64,000 bases of DNA from Zygaena filipendulae (GCA_907165275.2 OU015673.1:7591001-7655000); one strand, 5' to 3'; numbered from the stretch's first letter, positions 10,091-20,349 are shown. A program made the numbers and translations. Notes: a model not told the origin generated them from the letters alone.

Positions 10091-10779
10091 CTAGCGTGAA
10101 AGAAATTTTCCGTCACGGCGTCATAGGTGCGCGCTTATCGGTTTTTGGGGCGATTAGCTTGTTTCTCGGAAACTATGAGGCACAGCAACTTCGTTCTAAC
10201 CGAGTGTTCCACACTCACGCATTTTTTCTTGCCTATCCAGGAACAAAGGGAACGGCAACACCTCAGTTGATGCTTTCGAAACCGCGATGGAAAAGCTGCT
10301 ATACTTATATTTTATGTAAGTTCGTATATGAAGTGATACACAAAAAGCTCTAAATGAAGAAAGAGAGACTGCGTGTTCCGAAACGCACCGCTAGCACGCA
10401 ATCGCGAGACGGCTGGCGATTTTGATAGTTTCAAATCATTTGCGACGCTTCCAGTAGAGCCATAGATTAATAATATCACGTGACGCTTTCCGTCTCGCTT
10501 TTGTGCCTGTAAATTACTATACGATATGCGGCAAAAAGAAAAGGGAGGGAACATATTATTGTGCAAAAAGTTTCGAGTCTATTATTTTATGGATGTAATA
10601 TAAACGGTGATTTTACTGAAGACACTGGGGTTTGATATGGAACTGGCATGCGAACTTGTTTTTTTTCCCTTTCTATTATATTACTTAACAACCTTTTCAG
10701 GTTCATTCATGAGGTTAAGTAATCACTACATAGTAGGTATAAAACCAAGTTGTTTCCCGCTGTCTGTCTGCCCCTATGT
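10091..10779. other. No recognised feature
   Basis: A 149-codon frame (9904-10353) crosses the non-LTR tail and shows no domain. No other repeat was recognised. Confidence 0.4.
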
Positions 10780-10856
10780 ATGCTTAGATCTTTATAACTG
10801 CCCAACGGATTTTTACCAACAGATAGAGTGATTCATGAGGAAGGTTTATATCTATA
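10780..10856 (+). mobile_element. Helitron variant H, 5-prime part
   Basis: It contains CCCAACGGATTTTTACCAAC, AGATAGAGTGATTCATGAGG and TATCTATACTAG. It abuts the mirror-image element that follows. Confidence 0.6.
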
Positions 10857-11111
10857 CTAGCTGACCCCCGCGGTTTCACACGCGGTAATTTCGGAATTCC
10901 CGCGGGAGTTCCCGGATAAAATATAGTTATAAACGTTCCTCATGAGTCACTCTATCTATTGGTGAAAACCGCATCAAAATCCGTTGCGTAGTTTTAAAGA
11001 TTTAAGCATACATAGGGATATAGGGACAGAGAAAGCGACTTTGTGATTTTGTCCTGGAATTCCCGCGAGAACTCCAAAGTTACTGTGGGTAAAACTGTGG
11101 GGGACAGCTAG
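10857..11111. mobile_element. Mirror-image Helitron pair with two 3-prime ends
   Basis: The left edge is CTAGCTGACCCCCGCGGTTT (minus-strand 3-prime end) and the right edge is GGGGACAGCTAG (plus-strand 3-prime end). The two halves meet near 11020. Either two truncated copies are joined tail to tail or one inserted into another. Confidence 0.7.
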
Positions 11112-11152
11112 TATTAGGATAAAGTGATACTAGGTTAAGTAATATTAGATTA

Positions 11153-11387
11153 ACGGCCGCACTCAGAGTCGACTTTAATGATTACTTAGTTAAGTATAGA
11201 TTTTTAAAACAAAACTGCCGCAATCAGAGACGTTCAGTAAATTAATGTTAATTTGCATTTAATGAGATGTAACTCAATTAGTTAAATACCAATTAACATT
11301 AATTTATTAAACTTGTCTGAGTGCGGCAGTTTTGTTTCAAAATTCTATAACTAAGTAATCATTAAAGTCGACTCTGAGTGCGGTGGT
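11153..11387. mobile_element. Palindromic MITE (GCACTCAGAGTCGAC family)
   Basis: The left arm CGCACTCAGAGTCGACTTTA and right arm TAAAGTCGACTCTGAGTGCG are perfect inverted copies. Pairing continues imperfectly through ATTAATGTTAATT and AATTAACATTAAT. There is no coding capacity. A related copy lies at 63750-63945. Confidence 0.8.
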
Positions 11388-11581
11388 AAGTATTATAAGA
11401 ACAATGTAATATTAGGGTATCTTGTACCAATTAATATACCTATGGTATTTAGGTTCAATATACGAAAAAAAAATATTAGTATTAGTAAGGTTTCTAGGGA
11501 AAAAATACTGAAAGCGGTTTATTGTATGAATTTTTTTATTTAGGTATTAAAATTTTAATGGGATCGGTTCTGCTAATATAA

Positions 11582-11619
11582 TCGAGATTTTAATCGAAAA
11601 AAATTAATTAAAATCTCGA
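11582..11619. repeat. Perfect 13-bp stem hairpin
   Basis: TCGAGATTTTAAT pairs with ATTAAAATCTCGA across a 12-base A-rich loop. It is isolated, with no terminator-like or RNA-gene context. Confidence 0.7.
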
Positions 11620-11747
11620 CTTAGCGCCGATTTTTCAACTTCCGGATCCTATGCGAAGTTTAGCATTTTGACTAGTTTTGTATGGACTAAAACTACAATA
11701 TAACTTTTAAAAGTTATTAAACCTGATTTAGTTTAATTCTTATGTGT

Positions 11748-11803
11748 AATTAAAAATCAAGCTTCACTTCATCATAATTAAAAATCAAGCTTCACTTCAT
11801 CAT
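11748..11803 (+). repeat. Exact 28-bp tandem duplication
   Basis: Two adjacent identical units begin AATTAAAAATCAAGC and end TTCATCAT. It is probably a recent replication-slippage duplication. Confidence 0.9.
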
Positions 11804-11930
11804 ATACTAATTCAACTAGTTGCCTTTAATATTTTATTTACTACTAATAAATATATCTTTTCCTATTCTAAAAGTATAATAAGAATTATTGAACTTCAAG
11901 CGACATTTACCTATTTTTTTTTATTTTTTC

Positions 11931-12002
11931 CTTTGGCATTCTCTGTTACCTATTATTGTAATCTATAGATAATAATAGAGAACTTGCCAGAGAATGTCAA
12001 AG
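11931..12002. repeat. 72-nt imperfect hairpin
   Basis: CTTTGGCATTCTCTG pairs with CAGAGAATGTCAAAG (one G-T pair or mismatch). After an internal loop TATTATTG pairs with AATAATA. The size is miRNA-precursor-like, but no conservation or expression can be judged. Confidence 0.55.
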
Positions 12003-12302
12003 AATAAATAGAATCTAACTTTAGTCTACTGCAATGCATCTAATACTCAATAGGTGTTATCTTTTTCATCTTTCACTATTTCAAAACAAAAAGTCTACAA
12101 GACCCTACATTATTTATTTCGACAGAACAGAATTCCGCCCTTCATTCATATACCATAATATTATAAACGATAATCGACATAATTTAGATTATCTCCACCC
12201 GAAATCAACGTTGGCAACATAACCTAAAAAGTCTCGATTGAAAAACTTTTAAAAACTTTTTTATAAAACAAGCTTTTATTCAAATGCGCTATAAAAATAA
12301 AC

Positions 12303-12425
12303 GTGTATACAAAATTACAGCTCAATCGGTTGAGGATATCTGTTTCAAAATTGAGTTTCAAGATTCCACCCGTACCTACAGACATAGTTACATTAAAAGC
12401 TTTTCAAACCGAATCGGAACATTTT
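12303..12425 (+). repeat. Unclassified interspersed repeat
   Basis: It shares TCAGCTCAATCG (here ACAGCTCAATCGGTTG), GATATCTG and TTCAAAATTGAG with 28651-29075, where another element splits it. Class not determined. Confidence 0.5.
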
Positions 12426-12467
12426 TATTAGTAATATAACTATGAAATTGATAATGTGAAATAAATG

Positions 12468-12491
12468 ATTCTATTCTATTCTATTCTATTC
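12468..12491 (+). repeat. (ATTCT)n microsatellite
   Basis: Nearly five ATTCT units follow GAAATAAATG, the same tail unit seen in reverse at 7991-8150. This suggests a second, heavily truncated retroelement tail. Confidence 0.55.
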
Positions 12492-12564
12492 ATCAAAAAT
12501 ATATGAAAAATACAAAAAACGATCTCGATAAAACGTTTACAACGATAGGTATAATCTATACTTA

Positions 12565-12843
12565 TAATAAAACTGTAGAGAGGTCGATTCTGTACATTGA
12601 ATATATATTCAAAATTAATATTGGAAGATGAAAGGTGACCGATACTGATGCCAAAAATCAGTAAATTTTTTGTCTGTCTGTCTGTCTGTCTGTATATGCA
12701 CGCATGGGTCAAAAACTACTGATGGGATTTTAAACAAAATGGTACGATTGTAGTCCATACTCCTGGGCAGGTTATAGGCTATATAACATAACGCTAAGAC
12801 ACAAAGGAGCTGAGCAGTGACGATAAATTTGAAGCAAGTCGTA
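12565..12843 (+). repeat. GGTCGATTCTGTACAT-type repeat
   Basis: It has GAGGTCGATTCTGTACAT, ATGCCAAAAATCA and a TTTTTGTCTGTCTGTC tract. The same order of blocks occurs at 58722-58990. It may be the 5-prime part of a Helitron variant, since a Helitron 3-prime half follows directly. Confidence 0.5.
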
Positions 12844-12999
12844 CGTTTACTCAATCACGCAAAAACGGCTGAATGGATTTAGATGAAATTTGGCATGCAC
12901 GTCGTCAGGAGTACAAAGAAGGACATAGAGTACTTTTTATTCCGGAATTCCCGTGGGAACTCTGAAATTACCGCGGCTGAAACCGCGGGGCACAGCTAT
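12844..12999 (+). mobile_element. Helitron 3-prime half, variant B
   Basis: It has TCACGCAAAAACGGCTGAAT, the GTCGTCAGGAGTAC block, the palindrome GGAATTCCCGTGGGAAC, the hairpin CGCGGCTGAAACCGCG and the end GCACAGCTA (final G lost). Confidence 0.75.
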
Positions 13000-13232
13000 C
13001 AAAAATAAAATCGCTTATTATTACTCTAACTCAGATTACAGAAAGAAACATTGGAAAAGCCCACGTTCCTATTGAAAACAATAATAGTATGGTCGAGGGA
13101 TTATAAATTTTGTTTTCTGTTCAAACCGGGATCGTTATGTTTTTATGGCGTTGACTGTAAGGGCAATTGGTTCACAATCATCGAATACGAATCGGCAATC
13201 GAGAGCCAAAACCCAGTAAGGATTATCGGGTA

Positions 13233-13527
13233 CTCTCCAGGGTATGAAAATCAAAATTCTAATTAGTCCGTCAGTTGGAAAATAAAAAAATAATAGACAC
13301 GTATTTTTTTATTTTTCAAATAAATGAAAATAAACATAGATAAAGAGCATTAAAGTTTAGGGTGGGGGACTCGTGACGTCAATATTCAGTATGAGCCCCA
13401 TACAAACTGCACCGAGTTGTGACGTCACGTGAAATTTAAACTCAATGTATCGCCGTAATTTTTTGATTAAGTAAAAAAAAATACGTGTCCAATATTTTTT
13501 ACTACCTTTGATTTTGTCAAGTAGCCA
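13233..13527 (-). mobile_element. CRE-MITE copy 3
   Basis: It begins in the right arm (AATCAAAATTCTAATTAGTC) and has two intact TGACGTCA sites (near 13375 and 13421). The left arm is truncated at TTTTTTACTACC. Confidence 0.78.
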
Positions 13528-13551
13528 AATATGATAGTTATTATAAGTATA

Positions 13552-13830
13552 CTAGCTCTCCTCCCGCCGTTACACCTGCGTCAATTTCGGGATTCCAGCA
13601 AAAAAACTTGCTTTATAACAGGATGAAAGCATCCTCTCCTATTCCAAAATTGTTTATGACTGTGACACCAAATAGCTGTTTGCCCTTGGTTTCACCTGGA
13701 TAAACTTCTATATTATAGCGGGAACTTATTATTCCGAGATGAAACTATTCTATATCGCTCAGAGATACCGTAGCATCCTATTAGTCTAAGAATTTTCAGA
13801 ATCGGTTCACTAGTTCCAAAGATTGTAGGG
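13552..13830 (-). mobile_element. Decayed Helitron copies
   Basis: The left edge is ACTAGCTCTCCTCCCGCCGT. A second decayed 3-prime module (AATAGCTGTTTGCCC) starts near 13670. The middle block CTATATCGCTCAGAGATACC identifies the family despite high divergence. Confidence 0.55.
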
Positions 13831-13904
13831 GGGGGATATAGTAGGGGTACTCCAGGCTCACAAATTTTCTTCCTCATAAGTATTATTAGTGAAGAGGTCG
13901 AATA

Positions 13905-14062
13905 TGCTTTTCCTAAAATGTCTACTTTCTTAAAATGTCCACTTTTCTAAAAGGTCCACTTTCCTAAAGCGTCCTCTTTCCTAAAACGTCAATTTTCCTA
14001 AAGCGTGCTCTTTCCTAAAACGTTCTTTTTTCTAGAACGTCCACTTTCCTAAAACGTACACT
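13905..14062. repeat. About 17-bp minisatellite, unit CTTTCCTAAAACGTCCA
   Basis: Nine or so imperfect units centred on TTTCCTAAAACGT run head to tail. Unit divergence is moderate, so the array is older than the 11-bp array at 7991. Confidence 0.8.
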
Positions 14063-14964
14063 TTTGATGCGAGAAAAGAACTCCCAGAAATTTGTCCTTT
14101 ACCATATTATTATATAGAGCAGCCGATAAGAGTTTAATATCTTACTCGCTATCTTTGTTTGAAACCTTTAGAAAGTTTCTTTCGATTACGAATTACTCCT
14201 TCTTTACGCTTATTTCTTTCTATTCAGAGTGCCTTTGTGAATTACAAGATTTATTCTACCATTTTTGTATTTGATATTAAAACATTTTTTCTTATTACAA
14301 CGCCATCTGAGACCCTTGGTTTATCGATTTATCAAACTCTTTGTTTTACTCTTTATACTTCGGCGCATATTATATTAATGGTAGAAATATTTTTGTCTAC
14401 AACCATTTTTATTGCGACAATATTTCATCCAAAGCCCGGTTTAAAGTATCAAATATCTTTCTGCTATTTCTCACAATTTTCGCGCCAGATAACTCATTTT
14501 TTTCTAGTTAAGAATTTGTGTTTTTGGTGAATTAAATTAGGCTAGGTTTTTGTATAATTTTATTCGTTTTCTATGCAGATAACTACAGTAATAGGTAATA
14601 TATATTAGTGGAAATAAAATAACTCCAGGATCTATGATGTCTGCTGTAGGTAGATAAGCTTTGAATCTGACAAACAATACATATATAAGCTATATATAAT
14701 ATGCTCATATTAGTCTCCATGCCTATGTAATACATTTAAATAAAAGTGATAGTGCTTGGAAATTATCACATGGATTCATCTGCTCCCAAACTTAGTGGAG
14801 CTTTTACCTTCTGCAAGTACCTACCACATAATATAATATTGAGCAAGGGACGAATTGAAACCCTTGATATTATAATTAATTCATGTCCACATAATCTATG
14901 ACTAATTAAAAAAACACAGTAATAAATCACTAAGACAGTCTAAAATAAGGGCGTGGACCTTTGA
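14063..14964. other. No recognised feature
   Basis: A 123-codon plus-strand frame (14159-14530) is hydrophobic but AT-driven and matches no family I know. The rest shows nothing. Confidence 0.45.
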
Positions 14965-15108
14965 GTGATTACCCTATATCATTTTCTGTACTTCTGACAA
15001 CGTGTATGCAAAGTTTCATGATGATCGGTTAAACCGTTATGGTGTGAAGGCGTACCAAACAAAGCAAACAAAATCACATTCGCACATTTATGATATTAAG
15101 TTAGGATA
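14965..15108 (-). mobile_element. Helitron variant B, 5-prime half
   Basis: On the minus strand it starts near TCCTAACTTAATATCATAAA, with TTTGCTTTGTTTGGTACGCC and the GATCATCATGAAACTTTGC block. The 3-prime module is missing. Confidence 0.65.
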
Positions 15109-15179
15109 ATATGTGTAGATTGTTACGTTTATAATGAGAAAAATACCCCGTCTACGTTCACAAATAGCTCACTCCAAGT

Positions 15180-15310
15180 AGACTTGTGTACCTAAGTAAT
15201 GCGAGTGATATTAATCGAGTGATATCACTCCAAGCCGTGATGCAATATCACCCAATACGTGACAGTAACAAACATCACACTATCACCCCACACCTAGAGC
15301 TCATCACTCG
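15180..15310. other. Cluster of GTGAT/ATCAC motifs
   Basis: GAGTGATATCACTC and several half sites (GTGATGCAATATCACCC, CATCACACTATCACCCC) lie within 130 bp. The motif recurs at 15815-15860 as GAGTGATATCACCC. It may be decayed palindromic repeat or a binding-site cluster; neither can be shown. Confidence 0.35.
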
Positions 15311-15407
15311 GCTCACTCAAGGATACGAGTAGGTAGGTAGGACCTAATAGGTCCTACGTAATATCTCAGAGTTAATGATGTTGACCGCTAAACTATAGGT
15401 GCATTTT

Positions 15408-15770
15408 TAGCGTTCCATACCTAAAGGATAAAACAGAACCCTATTACTAAGAATTCGCTGTCCATCCGTCCGTCCGCCCCTCTTTCTATTGCCGCTACAA
15501 TAACAAATACTAAAAAAGAGAATAAAATAAATATTTAAGGGGGCTACCTTTTTGCTCGTTTTCGGTCGATATTAATAACGGCAACCGGTAGACGCTTCAA
15601 ATATTCACAGCATATTTAGTTATAAATTCACTTTAAAAATAAATAATTAAATTAAAATAAGACAAATATTAAATGGAGGCTCCCGTACAACAGACACGAT
15701 TTTTTTTTGCCGTTTTTATAGATAATGGTATGGAACCCTTAGTGCGCGACTCCGATTCGCACTTGACCAG
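15408..15770 (+). repeat. AGGGTTCC-type interspersed repeat
   Basis: It begins GCGTTCCATACCTAAAGG, then CCCTATTACTAAGA, CCGTCCGTCCGCC, AACAAATACTAAAAA, and ends GGTATGGAACCCTTAGTGCG. Block order matches 28203-28650, and 21702-21750 is a reversed fragment of its end. It is a common lepidopteran repeat as I recall; class uncertain. Confidence 0.65.
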
Positions 15771-16285
15771 TTTCTTTAGAACGCGTCGAGTAAAGTTTGA
15801 GTGATGCGTAATGTTTTCGAGTGATATCACCCGACCGGAAAAGTAATGCCATATCACATCACACTGGCAGGTAATGTTTTGCGCGTGCCTAACTCGCGTC
15901 GGCAAGCTCTTCGCAAATCACCAACAAAAGGCGGGTCGTCACAGCGTCGCGCCTCTCGCTAGCTAGCTTACTCATTTATTTACACTCCCATCATTACACG
16001 GCGCGCTGACAGCCAGACAAATCGGATTGTCTCACAGCTACCTAGGGGACAGGCGGCAGAAGTAATAAGTGTACGCTTCGACAGCGTTTCTGACGGAGGA
16101 CAACTTTTTTTTTTTATGTCATAGCAGCCTTAGCCAAGTTGATTATCTTTAATCTTTATTGCTATAAATAACTAAAGAACTTATTGTCATATCATGGCAA
16201 TCTAACAACCCTCGACAGTAAAAAAGAATTTGCCAAATCGGTCCAACCGTCTTCGAATAACATAGGTAGGTACATAAAAAAAGAA
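15771..16285. other. Mixed sequence, no gene recognised
   Basis: It holds the second GTGATATCAC group (15815-15860) and an unusually GC-rich stretch (15890-16080). No frame with a domain was found. Confidence 0.4.
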
Positions 16286-16289
16286 GAAA

Positions 16290-16345
16290 AAAAAACATAT
16301 ATGCAGTCGAATGTATAACCTCCTCTTTTTTGGAAGTCTGTTGAA
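16290..16345 (-). repeat. GACTTCCAAAAAGGAGGAGGTT-type repeat fragment
   Basis: AACCTCCTCTTTTTTGGAAG on the plus strand is the reverse of the start of the repeat at 18489 and close to that at 32930. Confidence 0.5.
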
Positions 16346-16499
16346 AATCAGCGTGTAACGTGGTGCTGCCCATGGAGGTAGTACTAAGGTAGCATCCTTC
16401 CTTGGATTTCAAAACACTCTTCAATCTGTCTTCAATATCTGCTTGAAATAACCTTGATAACTGACGACCTTCTGCTGTTCCTGTACTCTTTCACATATG

Positions 16500-16556
16500 A
16501 TATTCTATATAATATTATATATATAATATATATAATATATAATATATATAATATTC
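16500..16556. repeat. AT microsatellite-like tract
   Basis: Pure A/T sequence built of TATA and ATATT units, strongly self-complementary. Low-complexity DNA. Confidence 0.7.
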
Positions 16557-16663
16557 ATTCTTATACATATTTAATACATTTGTTTAGATTTAATTTGCTG
16601 TATTGCTGCACCACCTACCTACTATCTTTACTGTAACAAAATATCTCCATACTCCGAACGGTA

Positions 16664-16804
16664 GCCTGGAAGAGATCGCTTTATAGTGATAAGGCCGCCA
16701 TTTGGAGCCACTTAATACTTTCTGTTTCTGAATATATATATATTTTTTATTTATTGTACTGTTTGTGGTGTTCAATAAAGTGTTTTTCATTCATTTCATT
16801 CATT
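16664..16804 (+). mobile_element. Non-LTR retrotransposon 3-prime end
   Basis: GCCTGGAAGAGATCGC, GTGATAAGGCCGCC, GTGTTCAATAAAGTG and ATTC-type tail repeats follow in order. The same terminus is reversed at 49758-49895 and, more distantly, at 8148-8290. It looks RTE-like from memory. Confidence 0.7.
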
Positions 16805-16947
16805 CTCTGCATCCTGGCCGACGCCACTGCTTCGGACTCTACCACGGATCGCGAAGACCAGTGACTATTTTGTATATACTATATTCAAACTTACTCTTCT
16901 GCAATGAACTAGTTATAAAAATCTATATAATTATCTTTATAAATTTA

Positions 16948-17133
16948 CTAGCTGTCCCCCGCGGTTTCACTCGCGATTACTTCGGAGTTACCGTGGGAAT
17001 TTCAGGATAAATTATACGTATAAACCTTCCTCTTGAATCACTCTATCTATTGGTGAAGACTGCACGACGTATCACGTACAGCCAGACAGACAGACACACG
17101 CGGCGAAGGACTTTGTTTTATAATATGTAAGGA
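16948..17133 (-). mobile_element. Helitron variant H
   Basis: The left edge is A|CTAGCTGTCCCCCGCGG. The H block (ACTCTATCTATTGGTGAAGAC) and a CCAGACAGACAGACAC tract follow. The 5-prime end is near TTTGTTTTATAATATG at 17133. Confidence 0.78.
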
Positions 17134-17191
17134 AGAACCGTCTCACGACCCGTTCCAAGCGTTAAATGCAAAAACTTTGTATAAAAACCGA

Positions 17192-17204
17192 GGGGGGGGG
17201 GGGG
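17192..17204 (+). repeat. G13 homopolymer
   Basis: Thirteen consecutive G residues in otherwise AT-rich DNA, near a G/C-rich stretch. Length may be unreliable from sequencing. Confidence 0.8.
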
Positions 17205-18137
17205 TACCTGTTCCCCCTAGATTTTGTTAACGTCCCTACTAACTATCTACTTTTGTCAATAAAAGTAAGAAAAATAATTCTGCCTCCCTCCTTTGGCCCA
17301 GAATCTATCTGATTTCCCCTCCCCTTCCGGCCCGGAACCTGGGTGCGGCCATGATAAAAACTACTAATTCAAAGAACAATATTAAAGAACAATATTGATC
17401 ATACGTCAGTCGATAGTAGGGCGTCACTAACATGCTGCGTTACCTGACTGTACCACCAGGTAGGCCAGGAAATAAAGATGAATGTTGTCTCCGAATGCCA
17501 ACGAAGCGTAAACCGTTCGGTGGACAAAGTTGAATCGTAGGAGATTGCGTTCCGGGATTTGTGACTGTTATTAAAGGAATTTCTACAATAATAATGACAA
17601 TAGAAACGAGACGGGATTTCCCCGACGTTGTCTTTTTTAATAAAACGTTTTGATCGGTTCTACACATCTTCAATCGTGGAAATATTTTGGGATTTATAAT
17701 TTTTTTCTTGATTCAAATCCAATGAGAAAATATTCGATTGTGAAACCGGAAATTATACCTATCTATAGTGCAGCATGGATATAGATAGCGTTCAAGTAAC
17801 AAAAAAAAAAAACGAAAAATTCTAAAGTCTCTTTTTTGTTAGTAATTTCGATAATAATAATAATCGATGTGACATTTTGATTTATCAGTCTGTCTGTCCG
17901 TCGGGGATGATTCAACTTAAGAATTACAAAGCTACACGTTTAAAAATTGCATGTAGCTTTTGTTAATATTTTTAATCTATGATATATATCAGTCTCTAAA
18001 ACAATATTAGCTTTTGAACCAACTTAAATATAAGGAGCATTCCTTTATGCACAAAAAGTGTATACCTAAGTGTTAAAGGAAATTCAACCCAGCAAGTGAA
18101 AAGGGTGCAATGCAGGTAAAACCACGTGAAAGTAGGT
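17205..18137. other. No recognised feature
   Basis: No repeat or gene recognised apart from a short CTGTCTGTCCGTC tract near 17889. Confidence 0.4.
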
Positions 18138-18139
18138 AA

Positions 18140-18285
18140 TGAAAACACACCTACAGACTGGAAAATGGAACCCTGTGTTCATCACACAAAGTGCACCCCC
18201 ACTGGCCACTGGGTATCGAACCCGGGACCTCTTGATTAGCGGGCAGGCATGGTGACATACTACGTCAATCGGGATGGTGTAGCTG
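18140..18285 (-). mobile_element. tRNA-derived SINE, head part
   Basis: The inverted B-box region GGTATCGAACCCGGGACC and inverted A-box region lie at the right, with AGACTGGAAAATGGAACCCT at the left. The AAT-tailed 3-prime half is absent. Confidence 0.72.
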
Positions 18286-18488
18286 TATTGATTATTGAAA
18301 TATCGTATTCTGCTATTTTAAGGCTGCAAAATATCTCACGCTAATAATTTCTGCAACTGAAGTTAATTCACCATATAATTTCTATTGTCCTTCAAAGTAC
18401 AAATGATACGATTGAAACATAAGTTGCGATCCGATCGATAAAATCTACGAATAAACTAGATAGAACTCGCTTAAAAAGTTTTCCTATT

Positions 18489-18560
18489 TAACCGACTTCC
18501 AAAAAGGAGGAGGTTATGCATTCGATTGTATGTATTTTTTTTTTCTATTTCTACCATATT
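18489..18560 (+). repeat. GACTTCCAAAAAGGAGGAGGTT-type repeat
   Basis: It begins AACCGACTTCCAAAAAGG, then ATTCGATTGTATG and a T-run. It is a widespread short lepidopteran repeat as I recall; class unknown. Confidence 0.5.
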
Positions 18561-18658
18561 TCTATATGATATTATCATTCCAATGAACTACTCAAGATAC
18601 ACAGTCAGAAACCCTAAAATATCCTGACAAATTAGAAAAATTTAAAAGCAATCTTTAC

Positions 18659-18958
18659 GTCTATATACCTATACATACATACAAATAAAATTAAAGTGTC
18701 TGTTTGTAATTCCAAATTAACAGCTTTTCACTAAATGCATATGAAAGTTTAAACGCTACATACCATAAAAAATGTTTGTCCGGTCTGTCTGCTGTTTGCT
18801 TCGGCTAATCCATAAAACGGCAGAACCGATTTTAACGGAACTTTCACTGACCTGATGTTGTAAGAAGTTTATTTATTTTAATTTTATTTATTTTAGAAAA
18901 AAATAGTTCCTGCGGGAATTCCGAAACTCACGCGGGTGAAACCGCGGGGCACAGCTAG
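18659..18958 (+). mobile_element. Helitron-like element, variant F
   Basis: The 5-prime part has AAATAAAATTAAAGTGTCTG and AACAGCTTTTCACTAAATGC. The 3-prime end is CGCGGGTGAAACCGCGGGGC then ACAGCTAG|T. The inner palindrome is reduced to TTCCTGCGGGAATTCC. Sister copy at 23169. Confidence 0.8.
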
Positions 18959-19224
18959 TTCACAATAAAAAACGTAACAAACCGCAAACATTAAAAATAT
19001 TCTTAGGTATCGTTTGGTGTACTTATAAAATCAATTTAACGAGTCGTTAAGTTTATTGATCTCCTTTTACGATTCGTTAAATGGGGACATGAAAAACATT
19101 TTTATATCTGTTTTATGTCTTTATTGATTGACAAGTCGGTACATTTTTTTTTTTTCGGGGAAATGATAATAAAATTAAAAGAAAATTGTTTTGAAAACAA
19201 TAAAAACAAATGAACCATCGCTTA

Positions 19225-19373
19225 TCTATACTAAAGGGAAAAAATTAGATTTTTTGTTTATTTGTTACGATTTAACTCAAAAACCATTCGACCGATTTAA
19301 AAAATTCTTTCACCATTAGAAAGCTACATTATTCCTGAGTAACATAGGCCGAAATTAACGCGAGTGAAGCTAG
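19225..19373 (+). mobile_element. Helitron variant A, internally deleted
   Basis: It starts A|TCTATACTAAAGGGAAA and ends GAAGCTAG|T. The segment holding the GGAATTCC palindrome is missing, so GTAACATAGGC joins directly to CGAAATTAACG. Confidence 0.78.
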
Positions 19374-19399
19374 TATATTATATGTATACAAAAATGAAT

Positions 19400-19800
19400 T
19401 TCTATCTGGGGGCACGGCAGTGCCCCCGCCAAGTCGAGCAACAAAAGCGGCACGGCCGTACTATCCTTTTCTCGAAGCAATTCAGGCCATTTTCGACCCC
19501 CTATAACTTCGTTGTGGATAAAACTAGAAGCCTGAATTTTTAGTAAACAAGCAGGTATTGTATAAAGACGGTATAATTTAAATTTCATTCGATTTGAACC
19601 AGTAGTTTAGGAATTATAACTAGTCAAAGTTTCTTAATTTTGTAGGTCACTCACTCACTCACTCACTGACCGATCATCAAAATTCTAAGGCACTTCTAGC
19701 AGACATAGAAGTTTGAAATTTAGAATACAATTAGTGTTTATTATATAAATCAAGGAAAAATTAAAATATTTAGCAATTTCGGTCCAGTTTTCTAGATACA
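19400..19800 (+). repeat. GGCACGGCAGTGCCCCC-type repeat
   Basis: It begins with the hairpin GGGGCACGGCAGTGCCCC, then CCTTTTCTCGAAGCAATTC, CCTGAATTTTTAGTAAACAA, a CACTCACTCACTCACTGACC tract and ATCATCAAAATTCTAAGGC. A second, shorter copy is at 50494-50590. Class unknown. Confidence 0.6.
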
Positions 19801-19917
19801 CTAAGTGCATAAATAACTTTGTAATCCCATATAAATGTATGGAATTACAAAGTTATATATGCAGTTATATGTACCAACTGCACAAATAACTTTGTAATCC
19901 CATATAAATATATGAGA
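19801..19917. repeat. Short inverted and direct repeats
   Basis: AAATAACTTTGTAATCCCAT occurs twice in direct orientation (near 19811 and 19883) and once inverted between them (GGAATTACAAAGTTAT). The first direct copy can fold with the inverted one. Confidence 0.65.
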
Positions 19918-20349
19918 CTAGCTGTTCCCCGCGGTTTTACCCGCGTTAATTTCGGAGATCCCGCGGGAATTCAGAGATGCAAAGTAGTTAGTACCCTATA
20001 TCCCTAGGTTTTCTTTACCCCTGACAACGTGCATGCAAAATTTCATGAGATTTCACCAGCGTTAATTTTGGAGATCCTTCGGGAATTCCGAGATAAAATT
20101 ACCCTAATCTGAATGCTCCAACGATTTTCATGAAATTTTGTATACAGGGGATTTCGGGGGCCATAAATCGATCTAGCTAGGATTCATTTCTGGAATTCCC
20201 GCGCGAACTCTGATATCAACGCGGGTGAATTAATTATTGCATACTACACGTTGTCAAGGGTACAGGAAAGGTCATAGGGTAGTACTTTTATCTCAGAATA
20301 CCCGCGGGATCTCCGAAATTAACGTGGGTTAAACCGCGGGGAACAGCTA
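19918..20349. mobile_element. Cluster of at least three Helitron pieces
   Basis: The left edge is CTAGCTGTTCCCCGCGG (minus-strand 3-prime end, to about 20050). Another minus-strand module (ATTTCACCAGCGTTAAT) follows, then plus-strand pieces ending CCGCGGGGAACAGCTA at 20349. Both edges are 3-prime ends. Confidence 0.7.

Noticed and set aside
9904..10353. 149-codon plus-strand frame
   Set aside because: It runs through the reversed tail of a non-LTR element; no domain or splice context.
14159..14530. 123-codon hydrophobic frame, possible membrane protein
   Set aside because: Hydrophobicity follows from T-rich sequence; no recognisable family, signal or partner frame.
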